This document shows positions 44,079 to 56,671 of a stretch of 64,000 nt of DNA, piece by piece. Source of the stretch: Lepas anatifera (Eukaryota > Arthropoda > Thecostraca > Lepadidae); contig JAOTON010001713.1 in assembly GCA_034440635.1 (NCBI GenBank), positions 620,001 through 684,000 of the forward strand, written 5' to 3'. The position numbers and the translations under genes are program-made. A model generated the notes under the pieces. The model had not been told where the DNA came from. It did not search any database and was given only the letters and a program-made list of their open reading frames with translations. Within the stretch, counting starts at the first letter, position 1. The number at the start of each line of letters is the position of its first letter.

Positions 44079-44384
44079 ATCGGCATTGTTCGAAAGTTGG
44101 GCATCACCAATAATTTTCAAACATCCACGCCTCTGCTGGTTGGTAACCCAGAAAAGGGGCTTAAGTGAGGCTTAAAAGGGTCTTAAGTTTAGAAAAGAAT
44201 GGAACTTGTCAGCATTGTAAGAGACAAACCGGAGGGTATTTTTGCATGAGTAATTCGGCTTTGTTTTGCAGGATATGTTGCAAAAGGAGGTACTAAACTG
44301 TATTACGTAAATAAAAACTTTATCAAAGTTACCTCAAGAATGTTTTACCGAGCTGTCTTGCACTAACTTTTCGAAGGCTCTTTT

Positions 44385-44560
44385 TCTCCTGGTGATACTT
44401 TTTTTCATTTTGGGGACAAATTCTTCTCCTGGTGATACTTTTGCATTTTAGGGACAAATTCTTATCCTGTCTCCTGCTGATAATTTTTTTTCATTTTGGG
44501 GACAAATTCTTCTCCTGCTGATACTTTTTTCATTTTGGGGACAAATTCCTCAAAGATCAA
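44385..44560. repeat. ~41-bp tandem repeat, about 4 copies
   Basis: Units TTCTCCTGGTGATAC, a T run, CATTTTGGGGACAAAT. One unit has an extra TCCTGTCTCCTGC stretch. No coding relevance. Confidence 0.85.
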
Positions 44561-44689
44561 AGTGTCTCTCGGGAAAAGTAGTATTTACTACTGTAAAGAA
44601 CATTATGATTGGTCTGTTTTTAGATTGATTGTGGTCGCTTTATGAGCTAAAAGTCATTCACAATGTATTTTGGGTGGAGGGGTGGGACT

Positions 44690-44880
44690 TCTCGACGCGC
44701 CAACTACCAGGGTCGTATGGCGTCGCTAGCTCTTTCCCTGTTGGATGGGTTTCTCGGGGGCCAGCTTGCTCCTTGTTCAGGGAATCTGCTGGGTCTTGAG
44801 CCCAGGCTGGCTGCGTGGGAGAGCGAGCATGCTAAACACTTCACCACCGCGCCCCCAGCACCCGTTAGTCTGCAGTAGTC
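44690..44880 (-). mobile_element. Possible tRNA-derived SINE
   Basis: On the minus strand the text GGGGGCGCGGTGGTGAAGTG, TTTAGCATGCTCGC and GGGCTCAAGACCCAGC resembles a tRNA head with degenerate A- and B-boxes at near-normal spacing. A diverged tRNA pseudogene is the alternative. 44881-46160 shows no gene; AGGGGGCAGATTCGCCCCCC at about 45538-45558 is palindromic and may be a further TTAA-type end. Confidence 0.45.
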
Positions 44881-46166
44881 AAACCGAGGTAGCCTCAGCT
44901 GTGGCACATCGCTTGTGATTGTTGGCTTCGGTAGCAGAATATAGCGTCGGGCGTCAGCTGCTGCACTCGTGATGCTGCTGTGAGTAACACGGGGGCGATC
45001 CTGGTCAGTGTCAAGTGGGGTGAAGTGTATTGGTCAGTGTCACTCACCCGTCCCGGCATTTCCCTGAAATCAAACACTTCTTTGGCTCGGTGACCTTCAG
45101 GGCTTTCCCACTTCACCGACCGCAGCTATCTTGCAGCGCGATCTCATCGCCACGTTATCAGTCCTTGGCTGTATCGCAGCCTAACTCCAACTCGTGTCCC
45201 ACCAAACAATCAAGTTACTGATCAATTCATTGACAACGTATTGTCTCAGCAGTTGGCGAGTCGTTCAACCCGAGAACAAATCACATTAGTGACCCAGGGC
45301 GGAAAGGGGCCACAGTGGTAAACAAGCTACTCGGCTAGAACTTGTGCCTTCTTCAGCCATCTTAGCCAGTGTACTCTTGCTATCCGTAGACATCATGGCA
45401 AAGAACATGACTGACAACAAAATGTCTGCAGCTTAGAAAGCCTCAGCCAGAGGCGTCGTTCTGGGAAATTATTGGAGTGTTCAATCCAGCAGCACCCTCA
45501 AATATTTACTGGACCAAATTATTAAACCTGTTCCTGTCAGGGGGCAGATTCGCCCCCCAGAATCTCAAAATCTGCCCGTTCTATTGAATCCAAAGTGGGA
45601 TAAATTTGTCTCACGCTAAACTACATCACAAGAAAAAATGCTAAAGTATTGTGCATTGTCCGCAGGGACGTTCAAAATATACATTTCTAAACCGTTTTCT
45701 GTAGATTTTCTATTAATGATAAACGCATAAGTGCAGGTTAAATTGCGTTACAACTGTCATATCAATTTAACCATTTGATTGGCCAAACTTTCCGATTTAC
45801 AGCTTCATCGGGGGCTCAAGTATGCAAAACCCAATAAAACAAGATTCAAATTAAATTTAGATGATGTTTCCATAAAAGCAAAATATGAATTTGTATTTCA
45901 TCTTTAATATTTGAGCCCTGGTAAAAGTGAAACATTTGACTAATTGATGATTAAATAGTTAAAATAGTCTGACAATTCCGACGTAATTTGACTTCCACTT
46001 ACCGCTTATCAACCTGTTCCAACCTAAACTCCTTCTCAATAATGCTTGGCTCTGTTGTTCCTTTTCACAAACTGCATTGTCAGATAATTCAGTACGCATT
46101 GTCAGATAATTGATAAAAATAGTCACATATTTCAGCTATGCGACATGAAAAGTTTCCCACAACGCC

Positions 46167-46910
46167 GTGTGGGGAGTGGCTGGAGGCTGTACGTGTGCTC
46201 GAGGTCAAACACTTGAACGCTTTCTCCACCTAAACTCTCTATGTCTTTTGAACACCGGTCGCCCCACCCACGTATCTCTTCCATCTGGAAATCACTCTGC
46301 TATAGACCTTTCAATTTGTACACCGTCTCTCTTAGCTCAGCTCCGGTGGAAATCTCTAGATGACCCACACGGCAGCGACCACTTCCCCTATTATCATCTC
46401 ACGAACCCGGACATCCGTATTCAGAACAAATCTTCCACGATGGAACACACGGCGGGCAGATTGGACTTGCTTTGAGAGTGCGTGTGGTTTGGTGAACCTC
46501 TCTTCGGAGGCTTTGGCTACTCAGAGCGTAAGGGACTTTAACAACATGATTTTGGAGGCTGCAGCGACTTTTATACCCATGACGTCTGGCAAACTCAGGC
46601 GAACGCCTGTTCCCTGGTGGAGCCACGAGTGCAAGCAGGCCATTTTAAGTAGGAAGCGGGCTTTTAGAGTTTTTAGGAGGAGTACGACAACCACGACCCT
46701 AGTAGCGTTTAAGTGTGCCCGAGCATTCGCCCGCCGCATTGTGTTAAATGCGAAGCGGAGGTGGTGGATGTAGAATGTTTGTACTGTGAATAGATTCACA
46801 CCAATTACACAGGTTTGGACCAGAGTCAAACAACTCCAGGGTAGATCACAATATACATCCACACCCGTATTAGATGATAACAGCATCAAATAACTGACAC
46901 AAAAGAAGTA
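46167..46910 (+). pseudogene. I-clade LINE: endonuclease C-terminus and linker
   Basis: First frame: LNTGRPTHVSLPSGNHSAID, LSICTPSL and DDPHGSDHFPYY; the ID and SDH motifs are the last endonuclease landmarks, with SDH intact. A frame change near 46440 leads to PVPWWSHECKQAILSRKRAF and a basic stretch ending at a stop near 46773, then VNRFTPITQVWTRVKQLQG. This linker is typical of I-like elements. Confidence 0.75.
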
Positions 46911-46919
46911 TCGAACCGT

Positions 46920-48520
46920 ATGGCGGCAGCCTTTAGTATACGATGTAACTCCCATGTCCACGATGCTAGCTTCAGGCGCTTACGCGAACGAGCAGAGCAA
47001 ACAATTGTAAACTTCGGAAATAACCATTCTGCCTCATATAATGTTCCATTTACAATGCTTGAACTGAAAGGAGCACTTCGTTCTGTTAGGCCAGTTTCGC
47101 CTGGGCCTGACACTATTCGAAATAAAATGCTTTCCCATCTTCCTGACAGCTCATTGGCATCTCTACTTCAGATCTTTAACCGAATCTGGGTAGAGCATGA
47201 TTTCCCGAGCAGTGGCGAGACGCGGTTATTGTTCCTATACTGAAGCCTGGTAAGGAAGGTAGCTCACCTGGGGACTATCGCCCAATTTCACTGACCTCTT
47301 GCGTCTGCAAGTTGCTGGAGAAGATGATTAACGTCCGCCTCATGTCGATTTTGGAGACCAATAATCTATTGTCAAACATTCCATGTGGATTCCGGAGGGG
47401 TCGAAGCACCATTGACCACCTTTTAGCTCTAAACTTGTCTATCCGGAAAGGTTTTAGCAGAAAGCAGCACACAATTGCCGTCTTTTTTGACATTGAGCGA
47501 GCTTTTGACCTCACCTGGAGGCACGGTATCCTGCAGAAGGTCTTCGATCTAGGTGTGCGAGGTCACCTGGGATGGTTTCTGTCTAATTTTCTTAAAAACA
47601 GACGTTTTCGATACCGCGTTGGCACATCAGAATCTGATGAATACACGCAAGAGAATGGAACACCGCAGGGCAGCGTTCTCTCCGTTGCTCTGTTCGCAAT
47701 CGCTATCAACGACATAGCAGATGGTATCCCTCCAAATGTAAACACAACCATTTTTGTCGATGATTTTACTATTTGGGTCACGACATCATCCACACCATCT
47801 GCCGTTAGGCAATTGCAGATTGCTCTGGACAAGTTGGAACGATGGAGCGGACAAAATGGTTTGAAGTTTTCAACGCAAAAAACCAAATGTATGCATTTTT
47901 GTCGTAAACGAAATTATTGCACTGACCCTGTCCTAACAATGTATAAACAAGCCATAGCTGTAGTAGAACAAACACGCTTTCTCGGTGTAATCATTGATAG
48001 GAAATTAACATACCACATTAACATTAACGTACCCCATTTCAAGGATCTAAGGGATAGATGTTTCAAAACCCTGAATATCTTTAAAGTTCTGACCAAGCTC
48101 AAGTATGGCGCGGACCAGAAAACCCTCCTTATGCTGTATAGATCTTTGGTCCGATCTAAAATAGAATATGGTTCCATAGCATATGATGCCGCAACAGAAA
48201 GCTCTAAGCGCGTGCTGGACACAGTTCATCATCACGCCATCAGGACAATAATCGGTGCTTTTCGCACATCTCCTACCTCCAATATGCTCGTGGAGGCAAG
48301 CGAGATGCCGTTGGACCTAAGGCGCAGAATGCATGGCTTGCAATAAGCCCTAAAACTTTTTCAGTTCCCAAATCACCCCACCTCCCGAAGGCTTTTCTCA
48401 GATGAACATCGGCGTCAAATTGAACACTCTGCTCAATATGCCCGGCACGCAGATTACAGGATAGCTAGCTGGCTTGATGACGCCCATGTTAACTTTGAAC
48501 AGGTGTAACTTTTTCAGGCC
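46920..48520 (+). pseudogene. I-clade LINE: reverse transcriptase
   Basis: RT begins FTMLELKGALRSVRPVSPGP near 47052, then after a frame change near 47215 GDYRPISLTSCVCKLLEKMI. The long open stretch 47312-48346 holds CGFRRGRSTIDHLLAL, FFDIERAFDLTWRHGI (catalytic D), NGTPQGSVLSVALFAIAIND and IFVDDFTIWV. VVEQTRFLGVIIDRKLTY follows in the thumb. The frame stops at 48346 but similar text runs on to about 48510 in other frames. Confidence 0.85.
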
Positions 48521-48538
48521 CCGTCTATCAAACCTTGT

Positions 48539-49810
48539 ATGATAGCTGAGCCAAAGGTAGACACAAGCATGATCTCAAAAACCAGGGATTTGACTCCGGT
48601 AGCCTCACAACAGGTTTTTCTGGAGCACTGTCAGACTTCTTATCCAAACCACAAGCTCTTTTATACGGATGGCTCCAAGGGTCAGGACGGTGTCGGATGT
48701 GCCTTTGTAAGTGAGAATGTTGTGAGGTGTTTCACTCTTCCGCCCGCTGCTTCGGTTTTCACTGCGGAGTTGCATGCCATTCTGCGCTGCCTGGACGCCA
48801 TTCTTTTATCGAGACAGCGCCGATGTGTTATATTCACTGACTCTCTATCCTCGCTAAAGGCCCTCGAGTCTTTCGGTACTATGTCGCCATCGTCATATTA
48901 CTTAGATGAAATCAGACACAGAAATCACCGAACGCATGTCAAGAAAAAGCAAGTAATACTCAAGATACCTTTACTTAAAGGTACAACCAAGAGGGATTCC
49001 TCCAGGCCCGGATGACGTCACGCGGGCGTGAAGGAATTCCTTTACCATTGAGCCGTGTGTTAAACTGTTGCAAATTGCACTTCCTGCTTACGAATTTTTG
49101 AGAATAAACAATAATCATGTTTATCCCAAATGGAATCAATAGGATTTCTATTTTGGATTCTGGGCCTCTTTTTGCAACATTTTGGATATTTAATCATTTA
49201 ATTTTCCAATGTTATATGCTACGAGGTGTGACGTCACATCCGGTGGTCTGCGCTTGCTGTTGGAGGGGGCTGAGTAATACTAGCCTGGGTCCCCAGTCAC
49301 TCGGGTATCGTTGGAAACGAGCGCGCTGATATCGCTGCGAAGCAGGCAGCACAGGGCACCGTACCCTCGGGCCTTCGGATCCCGTGTTCCGATTGGTTCC
49401 CACATATTCGAAAACACGTTACTAAATTATGGCAGGACAGGTGGGATACGAACCCAAAGGGTCAAAGGCTTCGGGCCCTGAAACCGCTGATCGGTAAGCG
49501 CTTTTCAGGTTCTGCAAGTTCAAGGAGGGAGGAGGTGATCCTCTCTAGGCTCCGCATCGGTCACACCCACGCAACACATTCATTTTTACTTTGTAGAGAT
49601 GTCCCGCCGGAGTGTGCTCGCTGCGGGGAGCGCCTGTCTGTGCGACATGTTTTCGTGAATTGTCGAGATTTTGAGGTTGAAAGACAGCGCTACTTTCACG
49701 GGTCTCCCTCACTGGATTCACTGCTTGGAGAGCAGCCAACCGCGGACTTCACGGCTATTGCTGCCTTTTTAAAGAGTGTCTCATTTAATGTCATTTACTC
49801 ACCATCTTAA
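48539..49810 (+). pseudogene. I-clade LINE: RNase H and C-terminal region
   Basis: RNase H motifs: LFYTDGSKGQDGVGCAFVS (first D at 48668), FTAELHAILRCLDAIL (E), RCVIFTDSLSSLKALESF (D). The frame is then broken by the MITE at 48961-49272 and resumes as AWVPSHSGIVGNERADIAAK (last D, across a frame change), so all catalytic residues survive. The C-terminus has LSRLRIGHTHATHSFLLC and PECARCGERLSVRHVFVNC, a Cys/His arrangement common in I-like LINEs, ending at 49810. Confidence 0.85.
48961..49272 (+). mobile_element. CRE-hairpin MITE, copy 2 (312 bp), in RNase H
   Basis: Exact 9-bp duplication AGTAATACT at 48952-48960 and 49273-49281. Starts CAAGATACCTTTACTTAAAG and ends TTGCTGTTGGAGGGGGCTG; terminal inverted repeats are weak. 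Near the start is a hairpin at 48994-49040 centred on TGACGTCA with arms including GGATTCCTCC and CGGGCGTG; a second TGACGTCA lies near the other end. Same family as 29507-29810. The 9-bp duplication suggests a Mutator-like enzyme. Confidence 0.85.
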
Positions 49811-49983
49811 GACGTAATCACCTGCCTTTTCACTCGTTGACTTGTCGAAGCATGTGCGGTGTATTTACATTTTACCCTTGACACACTTTTAGCCCTGTGA
49901 GATGCTGAAACTCTATTGTATATATCTTGTCTAGTGTTATGGGCGCCACATGACCCTTGTTGTCGGCGCGCCCTTAAACACCA

Positions 49984-50011
49984 ATGATGATGATGATGAT
50001 GATGATGATGA
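49984..50011 (+). repeat. GAT trinucleotide 3' tail of the I-clade LINE
   Basis: About nine copies of GAT/ATG directly after the LINE 3' UTR, in the position where I-like elements carry short tandem tails. Confidence 0.85.
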
Positions 50012-51575
50012 CATCAAAAGTTCAATGGCAGGTCCAGGTCTAAAACTTTTAGGTGAGGTTTTACCGGTTTTCAGTTGCATAGATTAGCAAACGCAGATAC
50101 TGCGTGATATATTTCACATGTAGACAAAAGGCATTATGTAAAAAAGCATGTGGAATATATACATACAGGAAAACAAAATAGATGTGCAAGATCCATATTG
50201 CCAATGTCTGAAAGACATGTTCCTCGACTTTTGATGTTTTTCATGTTTCCCAGCCTTTATCCGCCCATCCTAAACCTGGGGAGGGGATTCTGAATGATCT
50301 TGTCACCTTGATCCGTATATGGTAGAATTTTTTTGTACCATTCATTTCACTCGGTATGCTAGAATACACTCGCGCATGTGTGAAACCTCCTTAGTAACAG
50401 TACATGAGCACACCTATGACATGTTATTTTCCTATAATATAGGGTCGGGAGTAAAGTATGGTTACTTATGTTCCTCCAGGTTCTCCTGTAATCAGTCTAT
50501 TCACTTTACCAGAGTACAATCCAATTAGATTTGAAACCTTTATTTTGAGCTGCTGGAACTGCCTCTGTCCGAAATTGAATTAAATGAAAGGGAACTATCA
50601 CCGGATATCTTCCTCATAATATAAAAATGTTCTAACTCCCTAAACATTGTTACGGACGGCTTTGCTGCACCGTACACGATAGCACCCAGGCTTCAAATAG
50701 ATCCTCCTTAATTGCCGAGCCATAGCTTCGCTCCTAGTAAACATTTTATCTCAAAAGTAGCAAAGAACTTTCCCAAATTATATCGAAGAAAATTCAGAAA
50801 GGTTCTAAGACCTATCGCGAACCGTTGTACAGACATCACGGAAAACATGAGGGTAGAAAACAAGTGCCCGACCACTAGACTGGTCCAAAGAAATGAATTT
50901 GGAAAACATCTTGCCCTCAAGGCTATTCTTTCCTTTCACAGGTAATAATAAATCTACAAAAGTGAATATCGTTAGCAAAATGTATTTGTAGGTTGTGGGC
51001 TGTCTGGTTGACATGGGTTTGGTCGCCCTCATGGTCAGGCTCTGGAGGCGGCCCGATGCGGCGCCGGTAGTCGGTTGCATGCGCTTGATCGAGCAGTCTG
51101 TATCCTAAGAGCCTTTATCGCCCCAAACAACAACTGGCCTTCCGCACTGACTAATTAACATGTTTTGGCTTCCTCCCAATTCGGCTGAGATGGGGAATTT
51201 TTGGAAGATAAGTGGGGACAGCCCCCGTGGCCAAGATATGTTTTCCCGTCCAACACAGCTATAGAGCAAAGAAAGGTTTTACTAAAATCGCTTCTGATAG
51301 GTACATCGCATTGACTCCCAGCAGTTAAAAATATCAGCGTATCTTTGCGAAGGATTGCAGATTGGGTCTGAAATAGTTTCAGAAAGGAAAATTAGGGTTG
51401 GATTTAAATCCTTTTGTGGCAGAGGATTGTGAATTTTGGTTTGAATACTTTTTGCAGGATCTTACCGATACCTGCTCCCAAACATATGCAGATGTGAGTT
51501 GCGGATTGAGCTAGACAATTATTTCCCTACACAGGACAGTCAGGAGAGTGACACGGGATAGTCCGGAAATGGCAG
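50012..51575. other. No gene recognised
   Basis: No coding region, RNA gene or known repeat recognised in this stretch. Confidence 0.4.
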
Positions 51576-51770
51576 CATCAATTTGCTCTGCGTTTCCTGA
51601 AATACGCCCCCTCCCTGCGGGGCCTTTCATGCCAGGGACCCCAGCGGGGCGCGTGATAACATACTGTACCCCACCTGGTTATGCGTCTCCTTGTTTTACG
51701 TTATCCAGAGAAAGCCAAGAGGGGGTTGACGAATTTCGCCCCAACCCTCAGCGGGACGCGTGCTAAAACC
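51576..51770. mobile_element. Two TTAA C-type end fragments
   Basis: 51590-51655 is a C-type doubled end (CCCTGCGGGGCCTTTCATGC, CCAGGGACCCCAGCGGGGCG, CGTG, then ATAA). 51680-51767 is a reversed C-type single end (GCGTCTCCTTGTTTTACGTT, CGAATTTCGCCCC, CAGCGGGACGCGTG, then CTAA). Both have the outer end at right; the TTAA of each has one base changed. 51771-52330 holds nothing recognised. Confidence 0.65.
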
Positions 51771-52334
51771 TGTTATTCATTAGATATGCTTAGCGCTAAA
51801 GTTCATGCTGCATTCTCATCTCAGTTTATCCCGTAACAAACTGCGTTTTTATCTCTCTCAATTTGTGCGCGCCTGTGCGTGTGCGTGTACAAGTCTTCCG
51901 CCTTTCGTGGAAGTTGTGAACTTGTGATCGGTCATGGCGAAATTGGAGAAGGCTTGACCGGAGGTAGGAAGACTGTACTGGAATAGGCGGTGTTAACGAT
52001 GGTGACACCTAGATCGTTTTTCCGAAGACCAGAATTATTTTCATTAATGCCAAAACGAACGGAGCGGACACGTCAGCGATTCAAACAGAACTGCAACCAC
52101 TCCGGCAGACCGGGTGACGGCCGACCCCCGGTGCTCCTAGCCAATGGCAAAAAGTATAGGGCGGTGGCGGATATCTAGCCAGAGGGTCGGGCACCCTATT
52201 GTATCATTCGCAGGCAAACCGGGGGTCGCCGCGACACCGCGAGACGGCTACACGGGCGGATGGGAAGGCTGGGCTGGAACCCGTCTGCGGGCTTCTGCCC
52301 AGTCTCAAAACCCGTAACCCCGGCCCTTTGTGAA

Positions 52335-52705
52335 GTAGAAGAAATGTCGTGTAGCAGTTTTGACTATGAAAGTCTTCGCGGTAGAAGAGACTTATGTACA
52401 AGTTCTGATCGTAGAAATAATTTCAGTGGAAGAAAAGTAGTTTAGAAAATGTTTAAGTTAAATATGAATCGCATACAAGAAATGTCATGTAGAAATTTCA
52501 ACAGTAGAAGTGATTACAGTAGTAGAAAAGTTGTGTAGAAGATTTTACAGTAGTCGAAATATCTTCTGGAAGAAATGTCACGTAGAAGTTACGGCAGAAG
52601 AAAATTTGTCGTGTAGAAGCTTTGATTGTATAAGCATTTGTTGTTGAAGAATCGTTGCGTAGAAGATGCGTCGGAGGAAAAGTGTCAGTAGAAGTAATGA
52701 AGTAG
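52335..52705. repeat. Degenerate GTAGAAG minisatellite
   Basis: GTAGAAG or close variants recur about every 19-20 bases, often as GTAGAAGAAATGTC and GTGTAGAAG alternating, so the higher-order unit is about 38-40 bases. Strongly purine-biased on this strand. Confidence 0.75.
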
Positions 52706-52805
52706 AATATATGACTGGGCACCCTTCTTGGCCTTTCACGATCTCAATATTGAATCTGAGCCAAAAAGTGATTGAAGCACTCATACCGTTAGACTAGAGA
52801 GTTAA

Positions 52806-53814
52806 CACGCGCCCCACTGGAGGGGGGCGAAATTCGGCCCCTCCTCCTGGTTTTTCCCGGATTACGCAAAAAGAGACGCAGTACAACAAAACTTACAGTG
52901 CCTTATCCCTAATCAATTTTACGCATCTGACCAAATTTTTTAGGTCAGGTCATGTCAGGTCAAGGAGCTATCTAAGGTCAAGCGACCCGACCTCAAAACC
53001 TAAAATCACGAGTTTGAAGCGGTGGCTAAGGAACATCAGGTGACCGATCAGTTTGAAACTTTCACAATATGATGAGGCCATTAGGTCAACAAATCTACCA
53101 TCTCGGAATTTTGATGCTGTTGACCTAAGGTAGGGTCAATATTTTGGTCACCCCATTATAAATCTGTGGTGAAAAAGAAAGGGCTAGTTTTCAGTAAACA
53201 CTGGATAGATAAAGCTGAAAATGATCAAACCGTCTATTCCTATCACGATCTTGACCATAAAGTTGAGTTTTTGAGCATATGACCTCTCAAAGGTCATGTC
53301 AGGTCACAGGAACATGGAGTGATTGTTTTGCCAATAACTTCTCACTGAATTGAGATAAATCTCCTATTTTGTTTGCATTGTGCTTATATTGTCATGGGGA
53401 GTCGATTGATATGCAACATGACCATACCAAGTCACCTTGTAACCCTGACCTAGCTTGATGTAAGGTCATTTTCAAAATTAACCTTGCAAGGTCATATTAC
53501 ACATCATTCGATTTGCCACGATGAGAGAAATCCAATAATGCATGAATATTTTCTCTAGCTCCATTGAGTAAAAACTTGAGGGAGAAACGTACACTGCCCT
53601 GTTGTAAGCCTATGGAACTTTCTATGACCTATGCTGACCTCAATATTAACCTGAAATAAAATTATTTTCTATTATTTCTCTTCGTCCCGTCAAGAGCTTT
53701 CAAACACCGTCTGTAATTTTTCTTTGGCTTTCCTGGGAAATGATATACGGAAGGGGGGGGTGAAATACGCCCCCCAGCGTGGCGCGTCATGCCAGGGACC
53801 CCAGCGGAGCGCAT
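52806..53814 (+). mobile_element. TTAA element C2, near-identical to C1 in its body
   Basis: TTAA at 52802-52805; on the right it has become TTGA (53815-53818). Left end CACGCGCCCCACTGGAGGGG, right end on the other strand CATGCGCTCCGCTGGGG. From about 52940 to 53600 it repeats C1 almost base for base, while the ends differ more. No coding region. Confidence 0.85.
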
Positions 53815-54127
53815 GTTGATTAAACTTACCTCAAAGTTTGAAAAAGTAGACAGAGAGGATTTGGCTTTCAAAGACAAATATTTCGCCTTTGAGGCTTCCT
53901 CAGAGTACATACATAAAACGACACGAAAGCACACAACCACGTAATTGAAATTGGATACATAAATGACGAATTCAGTTTTTTCAGCAAAAAAATTGAGGCT
54001 ATACTAAAGTAATGATTTTTTGCACCTCCCAGGATGGAAAAATGAGACATAGACAGACTAACAACGCAGTATGATACCTATATTTTTGTTGTTATCTTAT
54101 TCAATCAAGCTATAAATTAGTCGTTAA

Positions 54128-54690
54128 CATGCGCATTGACTGGGGGCGTGTACCCGGGTTATTCAAAGATAGCATAAAACAGCGGCGCGTAGCGCCACCG
54201 TACGTGGCATGCCTTTTCGCTGATCATTTTTTACAACTTCCGGCAAATTTTAAGGTTATGTCATTTCAGGTCAGGTCACCAGTACAGGTCAAGTGACCTG
54301 ACCTAAAAAAGTTTAAGATTCATAAGTCGGAACAGAATGAACTTATCCGACTGAAACTCCTTTCACCTAAGGGGCCCACCGAGCTCTCTAACATATGTTC
54401 CGGTATTTTTTATATCGATGACTAGAGGTCAGGTACGAGCCAGATCTTCTTTATTAGAAATACATGGGAAAATGGTTTTAACCAAATAACTTAAGAATGG
54501 ATGTTGATAGTGTTTGTTTAATCTGCATTAGATTGGATTAGGTAGAACCTGACCTCAGATCAGGAAAAATACCATATCTGACCTGATTTGACCTAGCAGG
54601 GTCATATAAGTCATTCGATTGGGATTTCTGCGATGATTCCAATGGTTTAAATGGTTTTTCTTTATCTTCACTCGTTCAGCTGCAATGGCC
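54128..54690 (+). mobile_element. TTAA element D3, truncated
   Basis: TTAA at 54124-54127, then CATGCGCATTGACTGGGGGC and GTGTACCCGGG. The palindrome after the terminal repeat is partly deleted. Body as D1, with CAGGTCAAGTGACCTGACCT (AGGTCA-AG-TGACCT). Similarity ends near 54690. 54691-55263 holds no gene; short inverted repeats with CGCGGACAATA/TATTGTCCGTG lie at 54737-54806. Confidence 0.8.
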
Positions 54691-55263
54691 AAAAACCTTT
54701 TTTCAATTATTTTTGGACAGGTATTGATTCACGCGGACAATATAGATAAGAAAGTATAATATATAAAATAAACTCTATTGTCCGTGTAAATCCACGTGTT
54801 TCTTTGCATTCTCAGAATATTGAGAATGTTATTTTCTGTGCTTTTTCTTCACTCACTGGGGTCTTTTGTTTTTGACGTGATCATGCAGGCAACCGATGAC
54901 AAAGCAAAAGGAAGGACGGAGAGGGCTCTGGAACATCAAAGGAGCAGATGATAAAGCTTCTGGGAACGTTCTGAATCATGGAGACAGAATCGGGCTCTTC
55001 AAGGACTTCAAAAGGAAGTTGTTGCGTGTGTCATGAAAGTCAAGATACGCCAAGATACCTTTAACACGCGAAGTCAATACACGGGTGGTGAAATGGTTGT
55101 TTTTCCTAAGCGCAGGTGGCTCAGTATTGAGCTATAGAGAGCCAGCGTTTTGTCCTTTGAATTATGCTATCCTGGATTCTGAATTTGCGCTTGGTGAGTG
55201 GTAAAAGGAATGTTCACGCAACCGGCATCTGCATTTTATACTTTTTGTAGAACCACTGTCCAG

Positions 55264-55453
55264 GGGTGCAAGGGCACCGCCACGTAATTTTTACAGGGGG
55301 GGGACGGACCTGGGCTGGTGCTGACCGGGGTAGGCGGATTTTGAGCATATTTGGTACCTGACAGCATTAATGACAAGGGACCCAAAAATTTTGGGGGATT
55401 TCCCCTGGTTGGCCAACAGGGGGCACTTCCCCCCGTTTTCGGCGTCCATGCAA
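55264..55453. repeat. ~190-bp dispersed repeat (copy 2)
   Basis: Same orientation and phrase order as 14935-15122 (TTTTTACAGGGGGG, TTTTGAGCATATTTGGTACC, GGTTGGCCAACAGGGGG, TTTTCGGCGTCCATGC). Ends are not defined. 55454-55695 shows nothing else. Confidence 0.7.
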
Positions 55454-56671
55454 AGTGTAACTTTTTGGAAAAGTTTAGGAATGCTTTTTCCTAACAAGCC
55501 TATTAAATTTGTTTGATGAGGTGAGAATTAAAAGAATATTATAATATTATCCTTGAATATCTTGCGACTCTTTCGTATCTCCAATGGCCTGAATATCTCA
55601 GTGTTTAAACAGCAGAGGAGGGTGAATGTTCTCAGCTCTTCAGGCACTATATCCTTGACTTTTTTTCATAAGTGGTGCAGCAGTAGGTATATGTATACCT
55701 AGGGCTGCCCATTTTACTGGCAACCCCCAGGTTTGCAAAATAGTCCACCAGATTCCCATTATTTGGGCTAAATGCTACTCAGAACTGGTTTTGGTTTCCT
55801 CGAGACCCGAAAACTGACCATGCGCAGCGGAGTTGAACATAGCTCCTATAACGTACCAACACACAGTGATGCAGGCGGCCAGAAGAAAACGGGGTGGAAC
55901 CTCTGCTCAAAAACCAATTGTGATAGAACGATGATTTTTGCTTCAAATGAAGGTTTTCTATCGGGTGGTTTGGGCTTACGACAAATGGCCGTTTGGTGAT
56001 GTCAGTAAAATATCGTAATTGTGTATTGGTGATAACCACTTTTGATTGAGAACCTATGACGATAGAGTGATGATTTTTCTTCAATTGAAAACTAATGATC
56101 GAATGGCTTGAATCAAAACAAAAAATATCAATTTTCGATTCCAGATTTCGACAACTTATAATATAGTGATGTCATAAAAATTTCCCTACTCGTTTGTAAT
56201 GCCATAGGTGGATCCAGGGGGAGGGCAAGGGGGACAGGTGCCCTTAGGGCTGCCCATTTTACTTGCACCCCCAGGTTTGCAAAATAGCTCACCATATTCC
56301 CATTATTTGGCCTAATTGCTACTCAAAACTGGTTTTGTTTTCTTCGGGACTAAAAAACTGACCATACGTAGCGAGAGTGAACATCTCCCCTATATCGCAC
56401 TTACTAGACCATGAAACCTATAAACTATCAAATATATCTATCAAAAAAGACTAATGTGTTTATACACACGCCTCATTCATTGCGCTTTATTGAGTACGAA
56501 TGCGACAAGAAGCTTCACGTGTAACACAGTACCAAGTCACAGTAATTCACAAGAAGCATTTATGATTCTCCCTTCACAATACCTCCCAGCCATCGACGCT
56601 ACCAGCACCGCCGGCCTAGATTCTCCGTTTAGAATCAAATGTTTAATACGGTGCAAGCCTTTGAACTTCAA

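Larger units (their letters stand above)
46160..50011 (+). mobile_element. I-clade LINE with RNase H, interrupted by a MITE
   Basis: Order on the plus strand: C-terminal part of an endonuclease, a linker, RT with FVDD at 47753-47764, RNase H and a C-terminal Cys/His region, then a 3' UTR ending in a GAT repeat at 49984-50011. RNase H after RT and a trinucleotide 3' tail point to the I group (I/Nimb-like). Frameshifts, stops and a 312-bp MITE inside RNase H show it is inactive. The 5' part of the endonuclease is missing. Confidence 0.85.
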
